A stretch of 64,000 nucleotides of DNA from Otatea glauca (Eukaryota > Streptophyta > Magnoliopsida > Poales > Poaceae). Of this stretch, positions 33,103 to 44,859 are shown piece after piece. The stretch spans positions 43,012,918-43,076,917 of the forward strand of contig CM070730.1 in the NCBI GenBank assembly GCA_036346275.1. Direction: 5' to 3'. Made by a program: the position numbers and the translations under genes. The notes beneath the pieces were generated by a model. The model had not been told where the DNA came from. It saw only the letters and a list, made by a program, of their open reading frames with translations, and did no database searches. The stretch's first letter is position 1; every line of letters starts with the position of its first letter.

Positions 33103-35582
33103 CCTCTGTCGGGACCCGAATTTGCAAATCCGGACCCTCTGTGTATACCGCACTAGTCCAGGATCACGCTAGTGCACACAGCTCAACATAGATGCTATCA
33201 TAGTCACACACAATAAATATAGCATAAACTTCATTAATTAATAATAACTGTTGTCTTACATGAATAATGCCTCACAGGGCTTAAAAGAGTATCAATGAGA
33301 AGCGGAAATAGAATAAACGCAGTGGCGCTCCAGTTCGCCACAGGCAACTGACGAGGCTCGGACCCTAAGCATTCGCATCCAAGTAATCCTCCTCCATGAA
33401 TGGTATAGATTCCTCTTCTTCTGAAGTTGTTGTTGTTGGGGTGAGTACATAAAGCACACAACAAGTTGTGCACAACAATCCAAGTCTAGTATTTTATATG
33501 CTTGGCTTAATCCAAAGGAATGGCTAGTAAGGGTATTTTGCAATAAAGCAGCATTTAACAAGAATACAATAAATAGATTGGAAAGCGATAAAACAAATAC
33601 GAAGAATTAATAAATTCAAGTATTTTCAAATACACCAAGTTTCCAATCCTAAATTAATTTTCCACTTTCCATGGCACCTTGCCATCCCAACAAGTTTTTG
33701 TTTAACAAAAGTCTAACCCTTAGCTGTAATTCCGAGCATTGCCCAATCCGTGAGCACGGCTATTGAATAGATTGTACACTCTGCAGAGGTTATGCACTTT
33801 ACCCACACGATACAACCAAACACCACCAAGGCGAGTGATCATAACAAAGCCTTTACAATGCTACACCTAGACCCAATCTCGCTCGCTAAGGTTTCAACTT
33901 TGAAGGGTTAAACCACCACAACAGTCCCCTCTTGCGCCATGTGAGTTAAACCGTAACCGGGACTCACTATTCACCACGACAAGATCAAATCTAGGTTTCA
34001 CAAATTATTCAGCTAGGCTATCCCATTCCAGACATGTGGTTGCAAGAGAGACTCAGGCCAAAGGCTTGCAAGGTTAAGTCCTTAAAGTGATTAAGGCAAG
34101 ACTTCCACATACCCCTGCCAAACCTGGCCCACCTTGGCACACTGCCCCTTGCCACTTGCCTCAATCTAAAATCATTACCACCCAGCTTGATTACCAAGCA
34201 CCACATGCCATCAACATTTCAATCCCGATGTGTGACCTCCTCGCCACGACAACTTGATATCATTGTGTGACAACACATGACACACCAATTCATAAAAATT
34301 GTTCCATATTCCATTAGTCAAGATTAAGTATCGACATTCGGACACATGTGATGACGTGGCATGGCTAAGCAATCTACGACGGTCTAACCAGCCCATGTCG
34401 ATTATCAATATTAACCAACTATTAATTAACCATCCTAGGGTGACAATTAGATCATGGCATACAATGGCAAGGTAGGGTATAGATCAAATTGGTATAATAG
34501 CTAAGTCCCAATTTAATTTGAAACAATTGTATAATTGAAATAATATGCAATAGGGTAAAACAAATATAGCAATTTTATAAACATGGGTTCAATATGATCA
34601 AAGCACAACTTGCCTTGGAGTAGGTGCTGGTCTTGATATGAGTTTGGGTCTTGGAGCGACGAATCTTCCTCCGGATCACCGAGCAGTTCAACTTCTACGC
34701 GAAACGATGCCAAAATAGCAAATAAACACCAAACCAGAGAGCAAACAAACTCCAAAAATAAAATAAAATTCACCAATAAATAGATATTGATTTTACAATT
34801 TTTTAGAAATTTGAATCACTCAAATCCGAGTTAAAATGCAAAAGATATAGCCTTTTGAAGTTTGAATAAATACTGAAAATACAGAAAATAGAATTTCTGA
34901 TTTTTCTGAATTATTTTTCTATTGGAAAAGATCTTTATTGCACAACGCTGATGTCAGCCCTTACTCGGACCAATCAGGCGCTGACACGTCGCCTGGTCCA
35001 TGGACTCGGTCCACGGAACCGCCTCTGGTCCTCCGTGGACGCGGCCCACGGCGCGTCGCACCACGCGCCCGACACGCGGCGCGCATCGATTGGGCTGCGG
35101 ACGCCCGCGCGCCGATGCTCGACACGTGGCGCGCATCTGCGCGATGATCCGACGGCCACCGATCTACCCCACGTGGCTCAATCCCGATCGTCTATTCGGA
35201 TCTAACGGTTAGAAATTTACCCGAGCGAAACAACGATGAAGAAGCGATGTGGCTTGATCGGGACGGTTCGGCGAAGATCCAGCGGATCGTGGCTCCGAGA
35301 CACGGCGGCGGGCTTGCACCGTAGCGGAGGAAGACGACCACCCGAGCGGCGTTCGACGCGACTCGGCGAGAAGAAGGGGCGACTTCGACGCGACACGACG
35401 CGAGGAACTCGGATCTGGAACCGATTCGGCGGGAGGATGCTCGACGGCGGTGGAATGGCGCAAAACTCGCGGCGGCATCGCAAAGAACTCTGGCGAGCTC
35501 TGGCGATGATGGCGTGAAGCAGCGAAGAGGCTAGAGCTACCGGGCTGCGCAAGGAGCGAGGAACATCGGAGTGCGGCTGCGG

Positions 35583-35590
35583 CTTTATAG
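35583..35590 (-). promoter_or_regulatory. TATA box of element C 5' LTR
   Basis: The minus strand CTATAAAG lies in GC-rich DNA, with U3 on the right (35600-36267) and the leader on the left. Conserved with 26816-26823 and 17463-17470. Confidence 0.6.
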
Positions 35591-35746
35591 CCTCGGCATG
35601 CGCACAGGAAGGAAACCCTAAATCACGCGGCGGCGGCGCAAAGCGGCGGATTCGAAACCGAATCGGAGACGGCGATCGAGACCGTCCGATCCAAGATGGC
35701 GGCCAAGATTAGATCCGGCGATACGATCCAATCCGCTCTTTCCAAA

Positions 35747-35874
35747 TCCAACGGACGAGATCTAAACTTACCAAAACAACGTGAAGCTATCCCGACCACT
35801 TGATCTCGATCCAACGGCTCGCAAAGACTAGGGTTTCGCGAAGGAGGCGACCATCCGATCTTCATCCAACGGTC
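35747..35874 (-). promoter_or_regulatory. Cluster of MSA-like AACGG motifs upstream of the TATA box
   Basis: Plus strand TCCAACGGAC (35747-35756), TCCAACGGCT (35810-35819) and TCCAACGGTC (35865-35874) lie 160-290 bases upstream of the minus-strand TATA box, together with a telo-box-like ctagggttt (35828-35836). Two of the three fit YCYAACGGYY, the consensus of the mitosis-specific activator element bound by three-repeat MYB proteins in plants; the first fits except its next-to-last base. Further copies: 35201-35210 (transcribed side) and in the B and D LTRs. Function is inferred. Confidence 0.45.
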
Positions 35875-36272
35875 ACACGCGGCGGCGGCGAAAGCGAGCT
35901 AACGGGCGCGACAAAGCAATGGGCAAGCGCACATACAGTCTTGGGCTTGGCCCAAGATCGTTCACTCGATTTTCAAAAGCTTTTTGATTTAAAATAATTC
36001 CGAAATTGGATTAATCTATTTTAAGTAATTAAAATATCGGGAAAAATCGAGAAAATTCTCATAAATACTTTGAGACATTACGAGCTCAAATAAAATATTT
36101 TTGGTAAAACTTTATATTAACTTTATCTATATATATTTAGTTTTCACCAAAGGTTCAATATACTTAATTAAAATAAATTTAGATAATTTCTGGAAAAATC
36201 CAATAAATTCAGAAAATCACAAAAATGCACGTGAGCGAAATTATAAGCCAAATTTTGGGATGTTACACATAT

Positions 36273-37130
36273 CTTGGTGCAAGCTTCCTTTTAACATGAA
36301 ATCTTTTAACGCCCTTAAGAGGGGTAACTCTAAGATACACATGATCTTCTGGTTCAAAACTCAAATCTCGACGACGGTTATCTCGCATAACTCTCTTGTC
36401 TTGTTGTGCTATCTTCAACCTCTCTCGATCATTGCAACTTGACTTTCGCTTCCTCGAGAATGTCCGCCCAAACACCAAACGCTCTCTGTTTCATTCCAAT
36501 TTAGCGAGTACGACAAGCACGCCCATACAACGCCTCAAGCGGTGACATCTGCGGGCTAGCTTGATAACTATTATTATAACTGAACTCTGCATACGGCAAA
36601 CACTTATCCCATGTCGCAGTATAAGCTAAAGCACAAGCTCTCAACATATCCTCCAAAATCTGATTTACCCATTCGATCGACCATGCATCTGCGGGTGATA
36701 TCTTGTGCTAAAATTCAAGCGAGTTCCCATGGCCGTGCAACTTATTCCAAAATCTCGAGGTAAATTGGGTACCTCTGTCGACACAATCTTCTTGGGCACT
36801 CCATGCAAACATACAATCCTTGACATGTACAACTCTGCTAAACGATCTCCGGAGTAAGTGGTCTTTACTGGGATAAAATGGGCGACCTTGGTTAGACGAT
36901 CCACAATTACCCAAATGGAATCGTAATCCTCTCTGAGTTTTAGGTAAACCGGTGATAAAATCCATTCCGATTTCCTCCCACTTCCATTCCGAATTTTCAA
37001 TGGTCGCAACAAACGGTGGTCTTTGATGCATAGCTTTACTCTCGACATACGTCGCATAAAGCAACATGTTCGGCTACTTCACGCTTCATGTTAGGCCACC
37101 AAAATCTCTCTTTCAAATCTGGTACATCTT
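36273..37130 (-). pseudogene. Element D integrase, N-terminal and core part (broken)
   Basis: Continuation of D's pol across element C. Minus frames show KWEEIGMDFITGLPKTQRG with the first catalytic Asp, YDSIWVIVDRLTKVAHFIPV, and DRGTQFTSRFWNKL with the second Asp, in alternating frames between 37067 and 36665. The third catalytic block reads HGRSNG where relatives have a Glu-containing sequence. The linker to 36273 continues into 24355. Confidence 0.85.
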
Positions 37131-38764
37131 GGCGCTTCTGGATGAATTGAGTACTTAGAATCGTGAGCCTCCTCAAGAATCAATTGCTTTAGCTCCTTTT
37201 TATCCAAGACGCAAATTCGCCTTTGAAGAACATGGTTCCTTGCTCATCTAGAGTGAAATCTACGGCTAAGCCTTCTTCCTTTTAGCCTTGATCTTAGAAA
37301 TTTTATCGTCATCCTACGGCCTTCTCTAATCGACCTTCCAGCGTTGGCTTTACTTCAAGTGCAGCTACCATTCCTTGGAACAACTTCCAACCTTAGTTTC
37401 AAATTCCTTGCATAATTACGGTTGATCCTCCATTGTTAATGTATTTGCGCTATGGCTCTTTCGACTGGAGCATCCGCCACCACATTGGCTTTTAGGGATG
37501 ATAATGGATTCCACATTATAATCCTTAATTAGTTCTAGCCATCTTATTTGTCTCATATTCAGATCTGCTTGAGTGAATATGTATTTGAGTGCTCTTATGG
37601 TGCGTATATATCTCACATCTATTTCCTATGAGATAATGGCGCCATATCTTTAAGGCATGCACTACGGACTAACTCCAAATCATGCGTTGGGTAATTCACT
37701 TCATGCGGTCTTAAGCTGTCTTGGCGCGCAGGCAACGACTTTGCCTTCTTGCATTAACACGCATCCCAAGCCTTGCTTTGAAGCATCGCAATAAATATCA
37801 AATCCATTACGCACATCCGCAACACTAATACGGAAATGTTGTTAAACGCTTCTTTAATTCCATGAAACTTTTCTCGCACTCTGGCATCCATGCAAACTTC
37901 TTTTCTTTCTTCAACAAGCTGCGTAAGGGGTTTAGCAATTGTCGAGAATCCTTCTATGAACCGACGGTAATATCCCGCCATTCCCGTAAAACTACGGATC
38001 GGGTAATGGACTTTGGTTGCTCCCAATGCAACATCTGCGTCCACTTTGCTTGGGTCATTGCCACTCCTTTAGTAGTCATGACATGACCAAGAAATTCAAC
38101 TTTCTCCTTCCGAATTCACACTTGCTAAACTTAGCATATAGTGATGCTCTCATGACCTCTCTAAAACCATTACGAGATGTTCGCATGCTCTTCCTCTGTC
38201 TTGAGTAAACCAAGATATCGTCTATAAAGACTACAACGAACTTATCCAAATATTCCATGAAAACCTTATTCATCATGTTCATGAAATATGCCGGGCATTA
38301 GTCAATCAAATGACATGGTGTAAACTCATAATGTCCATATCGCGTAGAAAACGCGGTCTTAGGTACATCCTCCGCTCGGATCTTCAAGCGATGGTATCGA
38401 ACGAAGATCTACCTTGAGAAAACTCGGCTCCTCTTAAGCGATCAAATAAGTCATCGATCACGGGCAGCGGATACTTATTCTTGATCGTTACTTCATTCGA
38501 TGCACGATAATCGATGCACATTCTAAGACTCCGTCCTTTTACGAACAAACAAAATCGGGGCTCCCCACGGCGATGAACTTGGTCTAATGAAACCTTTCTC
38601 TTGCGGTTCCTCAATCGCTTCTTCATTTCCACTAACTTCGTCGGTAGGCATCCGATATGGTCTCTTTGATATCGGTCTTTGTCCACGGTGCTAATTCAAT
38701 CACGAACTTCGATATCACGATGCCGTGGCAATCTGGCAAATCTTCCGAAACACATCCGGGTATT
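37131..38764 (-). pseudogene. Element D reverse transcriptase - RNase H (broken)
   Basis: Pieces in order from the right: RT N-terminus and palm (38686-38384, SLRMCIDYRASNEVTIK), YxDD box in FVVVFIDDILVYSR (38282-38076), thumb (MAGYYRRFIEGFSTIAKPLT, 38044-37754), RNase H, and the tail (IRALKYIFTQADLNMRQIRW, 37616-37416). Each is in its own frame. Homologous throughout to A (2061-3610). Confidence 0.87.
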
Positions 38765-39345
38765 CTCGACTACTAGCACATCTTCCATCTTGATGGCTTT
38801 CACTTTATTGACCATTAGCGCCCATCTCGAATGCGATCGCTTGAAACTCTACTTTCTTGCCACTAGGGCCTTCCAAAGTCACGATCCATCGGCCACAATC
38901 AAAAGCGACCTTATGCTTAGACAGCCAATCCATTCCAAGGATGGCGTCTAGGATTGCGCATCTATCAAGATAAGATTCGCTAGGAATTCTATCCCATCCA
39001 TAAGCAACTTAGCTCCCAAACACCCAAGGCTAGATCTAAGCTCGGATCACGGGCTTGGACTAAGAGCACACACTTAAGATTCACCACTTTAAATCCATTC
39101 TTGGTTGTAAAACTTTGAGAAACAAGCGAATGCGAAGCTCGAATCAAACAAAGCTGTGCAGTCTTGAGTTGACGAAACTTACCCGATCTGACGTCGTAGC
39201 TTCACGAGCTCCATCTGCGGTGATGTGGTTGATCCTTCCACGCACCGTTGATTGCGGGTTGCTCGGCTTGACCTAGCGCACGATTTCCTCCTGAGGCTGG
39301 TGCTTTGGCAGGTGTGGTTCCCAAGTTGAAACGAACTGGCGTGAT
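38765..39345 (-). pseudogene. Element D protease (broken)
   Basis: DNA-level homology to the A protease over its full length. The active-site stretch near 39110-39170 has lost several bases relative to A, so DSGA is not readable in one frame. Retroviral-type aspartic protease remnant. Confidence 0.78.
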
Positions 39346-40353
39346 GCCTCCCTTCTGTGGACACCTATTGGAAAAATGCCCTGGCTCATTGCAAGTATAG
39401 TATCTTTTCACGGCAGACTGTTGATTCCCTCCTGGCGCATTGTTGCCTGTCTTTGAGTGCGGAAGTTACGATTGGCGGGCGAGATCACGAGGGTTGATGT
39501 CTTGTTCACGGTGGTGGTTGGAATCTAGCAAATTCTTTGTGGTGACATCCTCAAGCGTAGATGGTTTGGGCGTCCACCACGATTAGTCATTAAGCGCTTA
39601 CGGTTCTCACCCGACTCTTTGCGCTTATCTTCTAGGATCAAAGCTTTATTAACCAACTCCGAAAGTCCGGAAAATTGTGGGTGTCAGTCCCTGCGATCTG
39701 AATTTAGTCCCTTCATGAAACGAGGCGCCTAGCTTTATCTGTCGCTACGTCTTCAGGGGCATAGCGAGCTAACTGAGTAAACTTGTTCAGGTACTCGGCC
39801 ACTGGTTGGCCTCCTTGTTTCAAAGCCCTGAACTCTTCCTTCTTGAGGTCCATCATTCCTTCAGGGACATGATACTGGCGGAAAGCATTAGTAAACTCCT
39901 CCCATGTGATCTCTTGTGGGGCTCCATGGCGGCACGATAATTCTCCCACCATTCTGCGGTTCCTTCCAATTGATGAGGCGCGAGAGCACCTTCTCATTGC
40001 CCTCACACTGAGTGATGTGCAGCTTCTTCTCAATTGTCCTAAGCCAGTCATCGGCTTCCAAAGGGTTCACATTCCCTGAAAAAGTTGGTGGCCTAGTCAT
40101 AAAATCTGATTGCTTTGAGTGAGGTCGGGGTCCACCATGGTTGTTTTGAGCTACAAGGTTGTTGTTGTTGGCTGCAGCGTTGGTCATCTGCTGCATCTGC
40201 TGCATCATAGTCTGCATCAGTTGAGTCTGCGTGGCAAGAAACGCTCCCAGTTCTCGCATGTCCACTTTGGCGGTGGTTGAGGCTGCCTCATCGTTGGTGT
40301 TGTCGTTCTGGCGCGATCCACTTCAAGCTCCGTTGTTCCTCAGTATTCACCAT
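39346..40353 (-). pseudogene. Element D gag (broken)
   Basis: Start codon at 40353 (MVNT). The coiled N-terminal part (LMQTMMQQMQQMTNAAAN) and capsid-like start (RPPTFSGNVNPLEADDWLR) are open at 40265-39888; the middle (YHVPEGMMDLKKEEF to LARYAPEDVATDK) at 40051-39713. The zinc knuckle near 39351-39400 reads YYTCNEPGHFSNRCPQKGG: the first Cys of the CCHC box is Tyr here, and the codon that is TAG in A and B is CAG. Confidence 0.87.
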
Positions 40354-40609
40354 CGATAGTTTCCTCTTAGGTTAGGAAAGGTAGATGTAGCATAGATAAG
40401 AAGTAAGACTTTCTAAAGCGGGGAGATAGATTATACCCAAACTGAAATAATTCTTTATTATTCTTGGTATGGTCGCTTATTTAAGCCTACAAGCTTTGCA
40501 ACACATACTGCACAATCAGCATTACAAAGAAGCAAACTAAACATGAAACCTTAACGTCAACTAGAAAGGTAAAGACTAACTTAAAGACGCGACTCATACT
40601 CGAGTCTCA

Positions 40610-41434
40610 ACACAGCTCCAAGGCTGACACTCACTCATCCGACCACCACAGGTGAGGTCGATCCGCGCATACACCTGCGGATGAGCTAGCATAGCAGCGA
40701 ACCTATCCTGGTGACCTACTACTGGGTCCTCTGCAACCACGGGGTCTGCACTCCCCTCTGGCTCCCACTCTCGCTCCTCGGGATCCTCCTCGGACTCCTC
40801 TGCTGGCTCTGAACTCCTCGAGTCACGCGCTCCAACTCGTCCTCGACCGCCTCTAGGGCCTCTCCCGGCTCGGTGATCATCCCGATAGTGAAGCACGGGT
40901 CACCTCAAGCTCTGCTCGCCACTCGAGTGCCTCGTACACGATCTCGGCTCTGAGTAGTCTCTCTCATATGGTCCTCTGGGCAAGGCGAACTACGCAAGGT
41001 GTGTGGGCTGTGGCACACTCGTCCTCCACGATCCGTCGGCGTCGGCATGCTTGCACATCCGGATGAAGGCGAACACCGAGTCGTGAAGCTCGTCGGCGTA
41101 GTCGCGGCGGACACGGCGAGAGCAAGTCGGCGACCTCTGAATTGCAACCTCGTGCACGAGAATCTTGGCGGAGATGTTGATTGGCCGCAAGCTTCCTCGT
41201 TCTCCCGGCGTAGATAATCGACTTGCAAATAAATCCTCGGTGTACACCATTAGCCCGACCGATTGCCTCCTCGGTAAAGCGGACGATAGAAGCCTCCCAA
41301 CGTCGAAGAACTCTCCACGGCTCCATGGCATAGCCGCGGTGACTCCTCGAAGGTCGAACGATCGGCATCGCTCCACAAGAACTTTGAATAAGTTCTCCAC
41401 CCAAAGCGACAAGTAAAGCGGGTAAATTCAGCAA
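40610..41434 (-). pseudogene. Element D pre-gag ORF (broken)
   Basis: Homologue of the pre-gag ORF of A, in shifted frames. N-terminal and middle parts are recognisable at 41434-40964 (VNGVHRGFICK, RRVRRDYADELHDSVFAF), the acidic region and C-terminus at 40896-40594 (PAEESEEDPEEREWE, then LAHPQVYA). Many of the breaks coincide with missing CTG or CAG relative to A. Confidence 0.75.
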
Positions 41435-41563
41435 GGCGAGAAATAGAGAATGAGATGAGTCGAGAGTGTTTTATTAGTCAAGTTTAGATTTTCTTTTAGA
41501 AAATAGTTTGGACACACACAAGACACCTCCATACTATCTAGGGCCAAGTCCTACAGTCAGTAT

Positions 41564-41574
41564 GCTCGATACCA
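41564..41574 (-). other. Element D primer binding site, one base short
   Basis: The minus strand reads TGGTATCGAGC; relative to A, B and C the A of CAG is missing. It lies four bases from the LTR start at 41579. Either a real mutation or part of the CTG/CAG-linked defects. Confidence 0.8.
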
Positions 41575-41578
41575 CCTC

Positions 41579-44500
41579 TGAAGGACCCGAATCCAGCGAT
41601 TCGAACCCACTTTGTGTTCTGACACTATTCCCAAGATCAACGCTAGTGCACACACTCAACATTGGTACATATCACATCATACTCAGCGATAATAGAATAA
41701 TAGTTCATTCATTGATATAACTAAAGGTATGAGCTTATGACCAACTTACATTATTAAGCCACGCAGGCAAGGTGAAAATATAACTAATGATTAAGCAACG
41801 GAAAATAGAAAGCGTAGATAGCTCATCAGTTCACCACGAGCAACCGACAAGGCTCGGACCCTAATGACTCGTGTCTTCTGGACTTCCTCTTCCAACACAG
41901 TGTAGATTCTTCAGCTGTTGATTATTGTTGTTTGGCAAGGGTGAGTACTTAAATCACTCAACAAGTTGTGCATGAATGCAGTTCTATGTATCTATATGTA
42001 AGGCTTATTCCAATGGATAGGCTATCATGGCTATTTTGCAATAAGCGACATTTATGAACAATCTGATAAATAGATTGTAAAGAATGTAAAACAAATAGCA
42101 ATAATAAATAACTTGATATTTCTCAAGTAAACCAAGTTTCTAATCCTAAGTCAAATTCCATCTTCCATATGGCCTTCCGCCATCCCAACCAAGTTGTTCA
42201 ATTAATTAAACTAACCCTTAATCAGTAATTCCGAGCATTGCTCAATACATGAGCACGGCTATCCGAATAGTTTCACACTCTGCAGAGGTTATGCACTTTA
42301 CCCACGTGATACAACCAAACACCACCAAGGCGAGTGATTATAACAAAGCCTTTACAATGCTCGCTTAACTCGATACTACCCGCTAAGGATTCAACATCTG
42401 GTGGGATGGTTACCACATCCGGGGCCCCTCTTGCGCCATGTGAATTACACCACAACTCGGGAACTCACACCGACCACGATAGTACCAAAATCAAGACATT
42501 GCAAATTACTCAGCTAGGTTGGCCCATACCAGACATGTGGTTGCATGATTGACTCAGGTCAAAGGCTTGCAAGGTTAAATCCTTAGTGTGATCAAGGCAA
42601 GACATCCACATACCATCTGCCCATCGGGCCCACCTTGGCCTCCTCGCCCCTTGCCACTTGCCCCATTCCAAATTATCATCACCCAGTTGATTACCAAGCA
42701 CCACGTGCCATCAACAATTCAACATCGTTGCGTGACATGACTCGCCACAACAACTCAATCTCATCGTGTGATCCCACATGACACACAGGTTCATAATATC
42801 GTTCCATATTCCATTAATCAAGATTAATTATCAATGATTCTAATACATGTGATGACGTGGCAAAGCTAAGCAACTAATACGGTCTAAACCTCCAATGTTG
42901 ATTATAATTATTAACCAACTATATTTAACCAATCTAGGGTGACAATGGATCATGGCATACAATGATAAGGTAGGGTATAGATCAATCTGGTATATTAGCT
43001 AATCCCAATCTAATTTGAAACAATTGTATATTTGAAACATATGCAATAGGGTAAAACAAATATAGCAATTTTATAAACATGGGTTCAACATGATCAAAGC
43101 ACAACTTGCCTTGGAATAGGTCCTGATCTTGATCTGAAGCTTGCTCTTGAGTTGCTTGATCTTCCTCCGAAACGTCGCACAATTCAACGTCTACGCGTAC
43201 CGAAGAAGAAAAGCAAATAAATACCAAAACAGAGAGCAATTGAACTCCAAAAATCAAATAAATTCACCATTAAATAGATCTCAATTTTACAAATTTTTAG
43301 AAACTGGAATCACTCAAATCCGAGTTACGATGTAAAAGATATAGCCTTTTGAAATTTGAAATAAATACTGAAATCAGAAAATCGAATTTCGAAATTAACC
43401 GATTTACTTTTATTCGAAAAACCGATTTATGGCGTCACCATGACATCACGCTGACATCAATACGGCGCCACCAATCAAGCGGCGACGCGTGTCTCGGCGC
43501 ATAGACTGGTCTCAACGCGGCCGCGAGTCCACGGTGAACGCGGTCCATGACCCATCGGCATTCGCGCCGACACGCGGCGGTGCTTGATTGGTCGTGGCGG
43601 CGCACGATCCTGGCGCGAGAACCCGATCGAGCGGATGCGGGTGAAAGGCCATGTGGCACGATCTCAACCGGAGGAGCTAGATCGGACGGCCAAGCTTCGA
43701 ACTGGCGATGAAGCGCGGCTTCTTCACCGGACCAAGATGGCGACCAAGGCAGCGGCGTTTTGGCGGGCTTCCGGCGAGATGACGCTGCAGATCTGGTTCG
43801 GCGCGACGAGTGAGTTCGGCGGTTCCGTCGCGGCGAAGAACTCCTGCTCCGTCGGGATCTCGCGAAAACTCGGCGCACTTGAGTCACTTCCGGCGAGCTC
43901 TCGGCGACCGCAACACGGACGATTCCAGCGACGAGGAGCGGGCAAACGGCGCGCAGATGGTTCAACATCGGGCGGGTCCGCGGCTTAAATAGCCCCTCGG
44001 CGATCGTGTCCGAGGCGGAGTTCGCCTCCGTCTGTGCGGCGCTTATCCGAGTCCGTGACGGCGACGAGTCCCGGAGACGACGGAGTCTTAACCGTCCACG
44101 CGTCGTGAATCGGACGGACTCCCGTGCGCGTGACGTGGCGAAATCCCGGTCCTCCACGCGTCCTGATCCAACGGCTAAGAATCGCTAGGGTTTCAACGGG
44201 TGGGACAAACGTCCACCCTCCGATTAAGATCCGACGGATGCAGCGATTCCATCTAGAAAAACGGGCCGAACAGGCCGGCGGCGCGAAGAGCTGGGCTGCG
44301 CCGAAATGGGCCCAAGCGCACAGTACTTGGGCTCGGCCCGGTACTGTTTAGGTTGATTTTAAAAGATTTCTTATTTAAAATAATTACAGAAATTCGTTTA
44401 ATTTGTTTTAGGCAATAAAATAATCAGGAAAAATCCAAGAAAAATCTCAAAAATACTTTGCGATATTCTGGACTCAAATAAAATATTTTTACCAAAACTT

Positions 44501-44664
44501 TATTTTAACTTTGCACAGATTTGAATAAATTTGAATAAAGGCAATAAACTTGAAATAAGAATTAATTCAAATAAATCCAGAAAAATCCAAATAAATTCCA
44601 AAAAATCACAAATGCACATTTAAGCAATAAAAACTTAATTAAGCCAAATTTTTGGGATGTTACA
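41579..44664 (-). repeat. Element D 5' LTR
   Basis: 3086 bases, starts TGAAGGACCC on the plus strand (the partner has TGTAAGG) and ends GGGATGTTACA followed by TSD GAGTG. CTCTGCAGAG at 42278-42287, the longer palindrome at 42259-42270 with one mismatch. MSA-like TCCAACGGCT near 44166-44175. The 240-codon frame at 43435-44157 is broken in the other copy and is not a gene. Confidence 0.92.
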
Positions 44665-44845
44665 GAGTGCGATAGCACTGGTATCAAGCTGATTTTTGTG
44701 AAAATTGACTCTTTCGCTTCCATTTGATATCTAAGGGTTTTGGCTTGGTTTCTTTGGGTGAAAATATGCATTTGTGATCTTCCTTAGAGAACATATTTTA
44801 ATTTGGGATCATTCACCCCCCTCTGATCGCCATCTCGGTCTTTCA
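44665..44845 (+). repeat. LTR L1, right part
   Basis: Continues L1 after element D. It ends cacccccctctgatcgcc, atctcggtctttca, the same end as the L2 LTR (63071-63106), but no primer binding site follows. L1 is therefore a 3' LTR or a solo LTR in plus orientation. Confidence 0.82.
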
Positions 44846-44859
44846 AGGAAAAATTCAGC

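Larger units (their letters stand above)
24361..36267 (-). mobile_element. Element C: Tekay-type chromovirus nested in element D
   Basis: LTRs 24361-27490 and 33107-36267, flanked by CATAT duplications (24356-24360 and 36268-36272), 11.9 kb in all. It interrupts D's integrase between the GPY-type linker and the sequence upstream; D's reading resumes at cttggtgc just past the right TSD. It is the youngest large element in this stack by nesting. Coding regions are recognisable throughout but heavily frameshifted. Confidence 0.95.
33107..36267 (-). repeat. Element C 5' LTR
   Basis: 3161 bases, ends TGTCGGGACCC and GGGATGTTACA on the plus strand. It is the better preserved copy of the pair. TATA ctttatag at 35583-35590, telo-box-like ctagggttt at 35828-35836, MSA-like motifs upstream of the TATA box, palindrome CTCTGCAGAG at 33779-33788; the other palindrome (33760-33770) has lost one base. 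Confidence 0.94.
20875..44664 (-). mobile_element. Element D: Tekay-type chromovirus, split by element C
   Basis: Both LTRs are present (20875-23976 and 41579-44664) and are flanked by perfect TSDs GAGTG (20870-20874 and 44665-44669). Its internal region runs 23977-24360 and resumes at 36273 after the inserted element C. Without C it is about 11.9 kb. Minus-strand order is PBS, pre-gag ORF, gag, protease, RT-RNase H, integrase-chromodomain. All coding parts except the chromodomain piece are frameshifted. Confidence 0.93.

Noticed and set aside
43435..44157. A 240-codon minus-strand open frame in the D 5' LTR
   Set aside because: Arg/Ser/Pro-rich GC-bias reading in LTR sequence; the frame is interrupted in the homologous LTR at 22730-23499 and no domain is seen.
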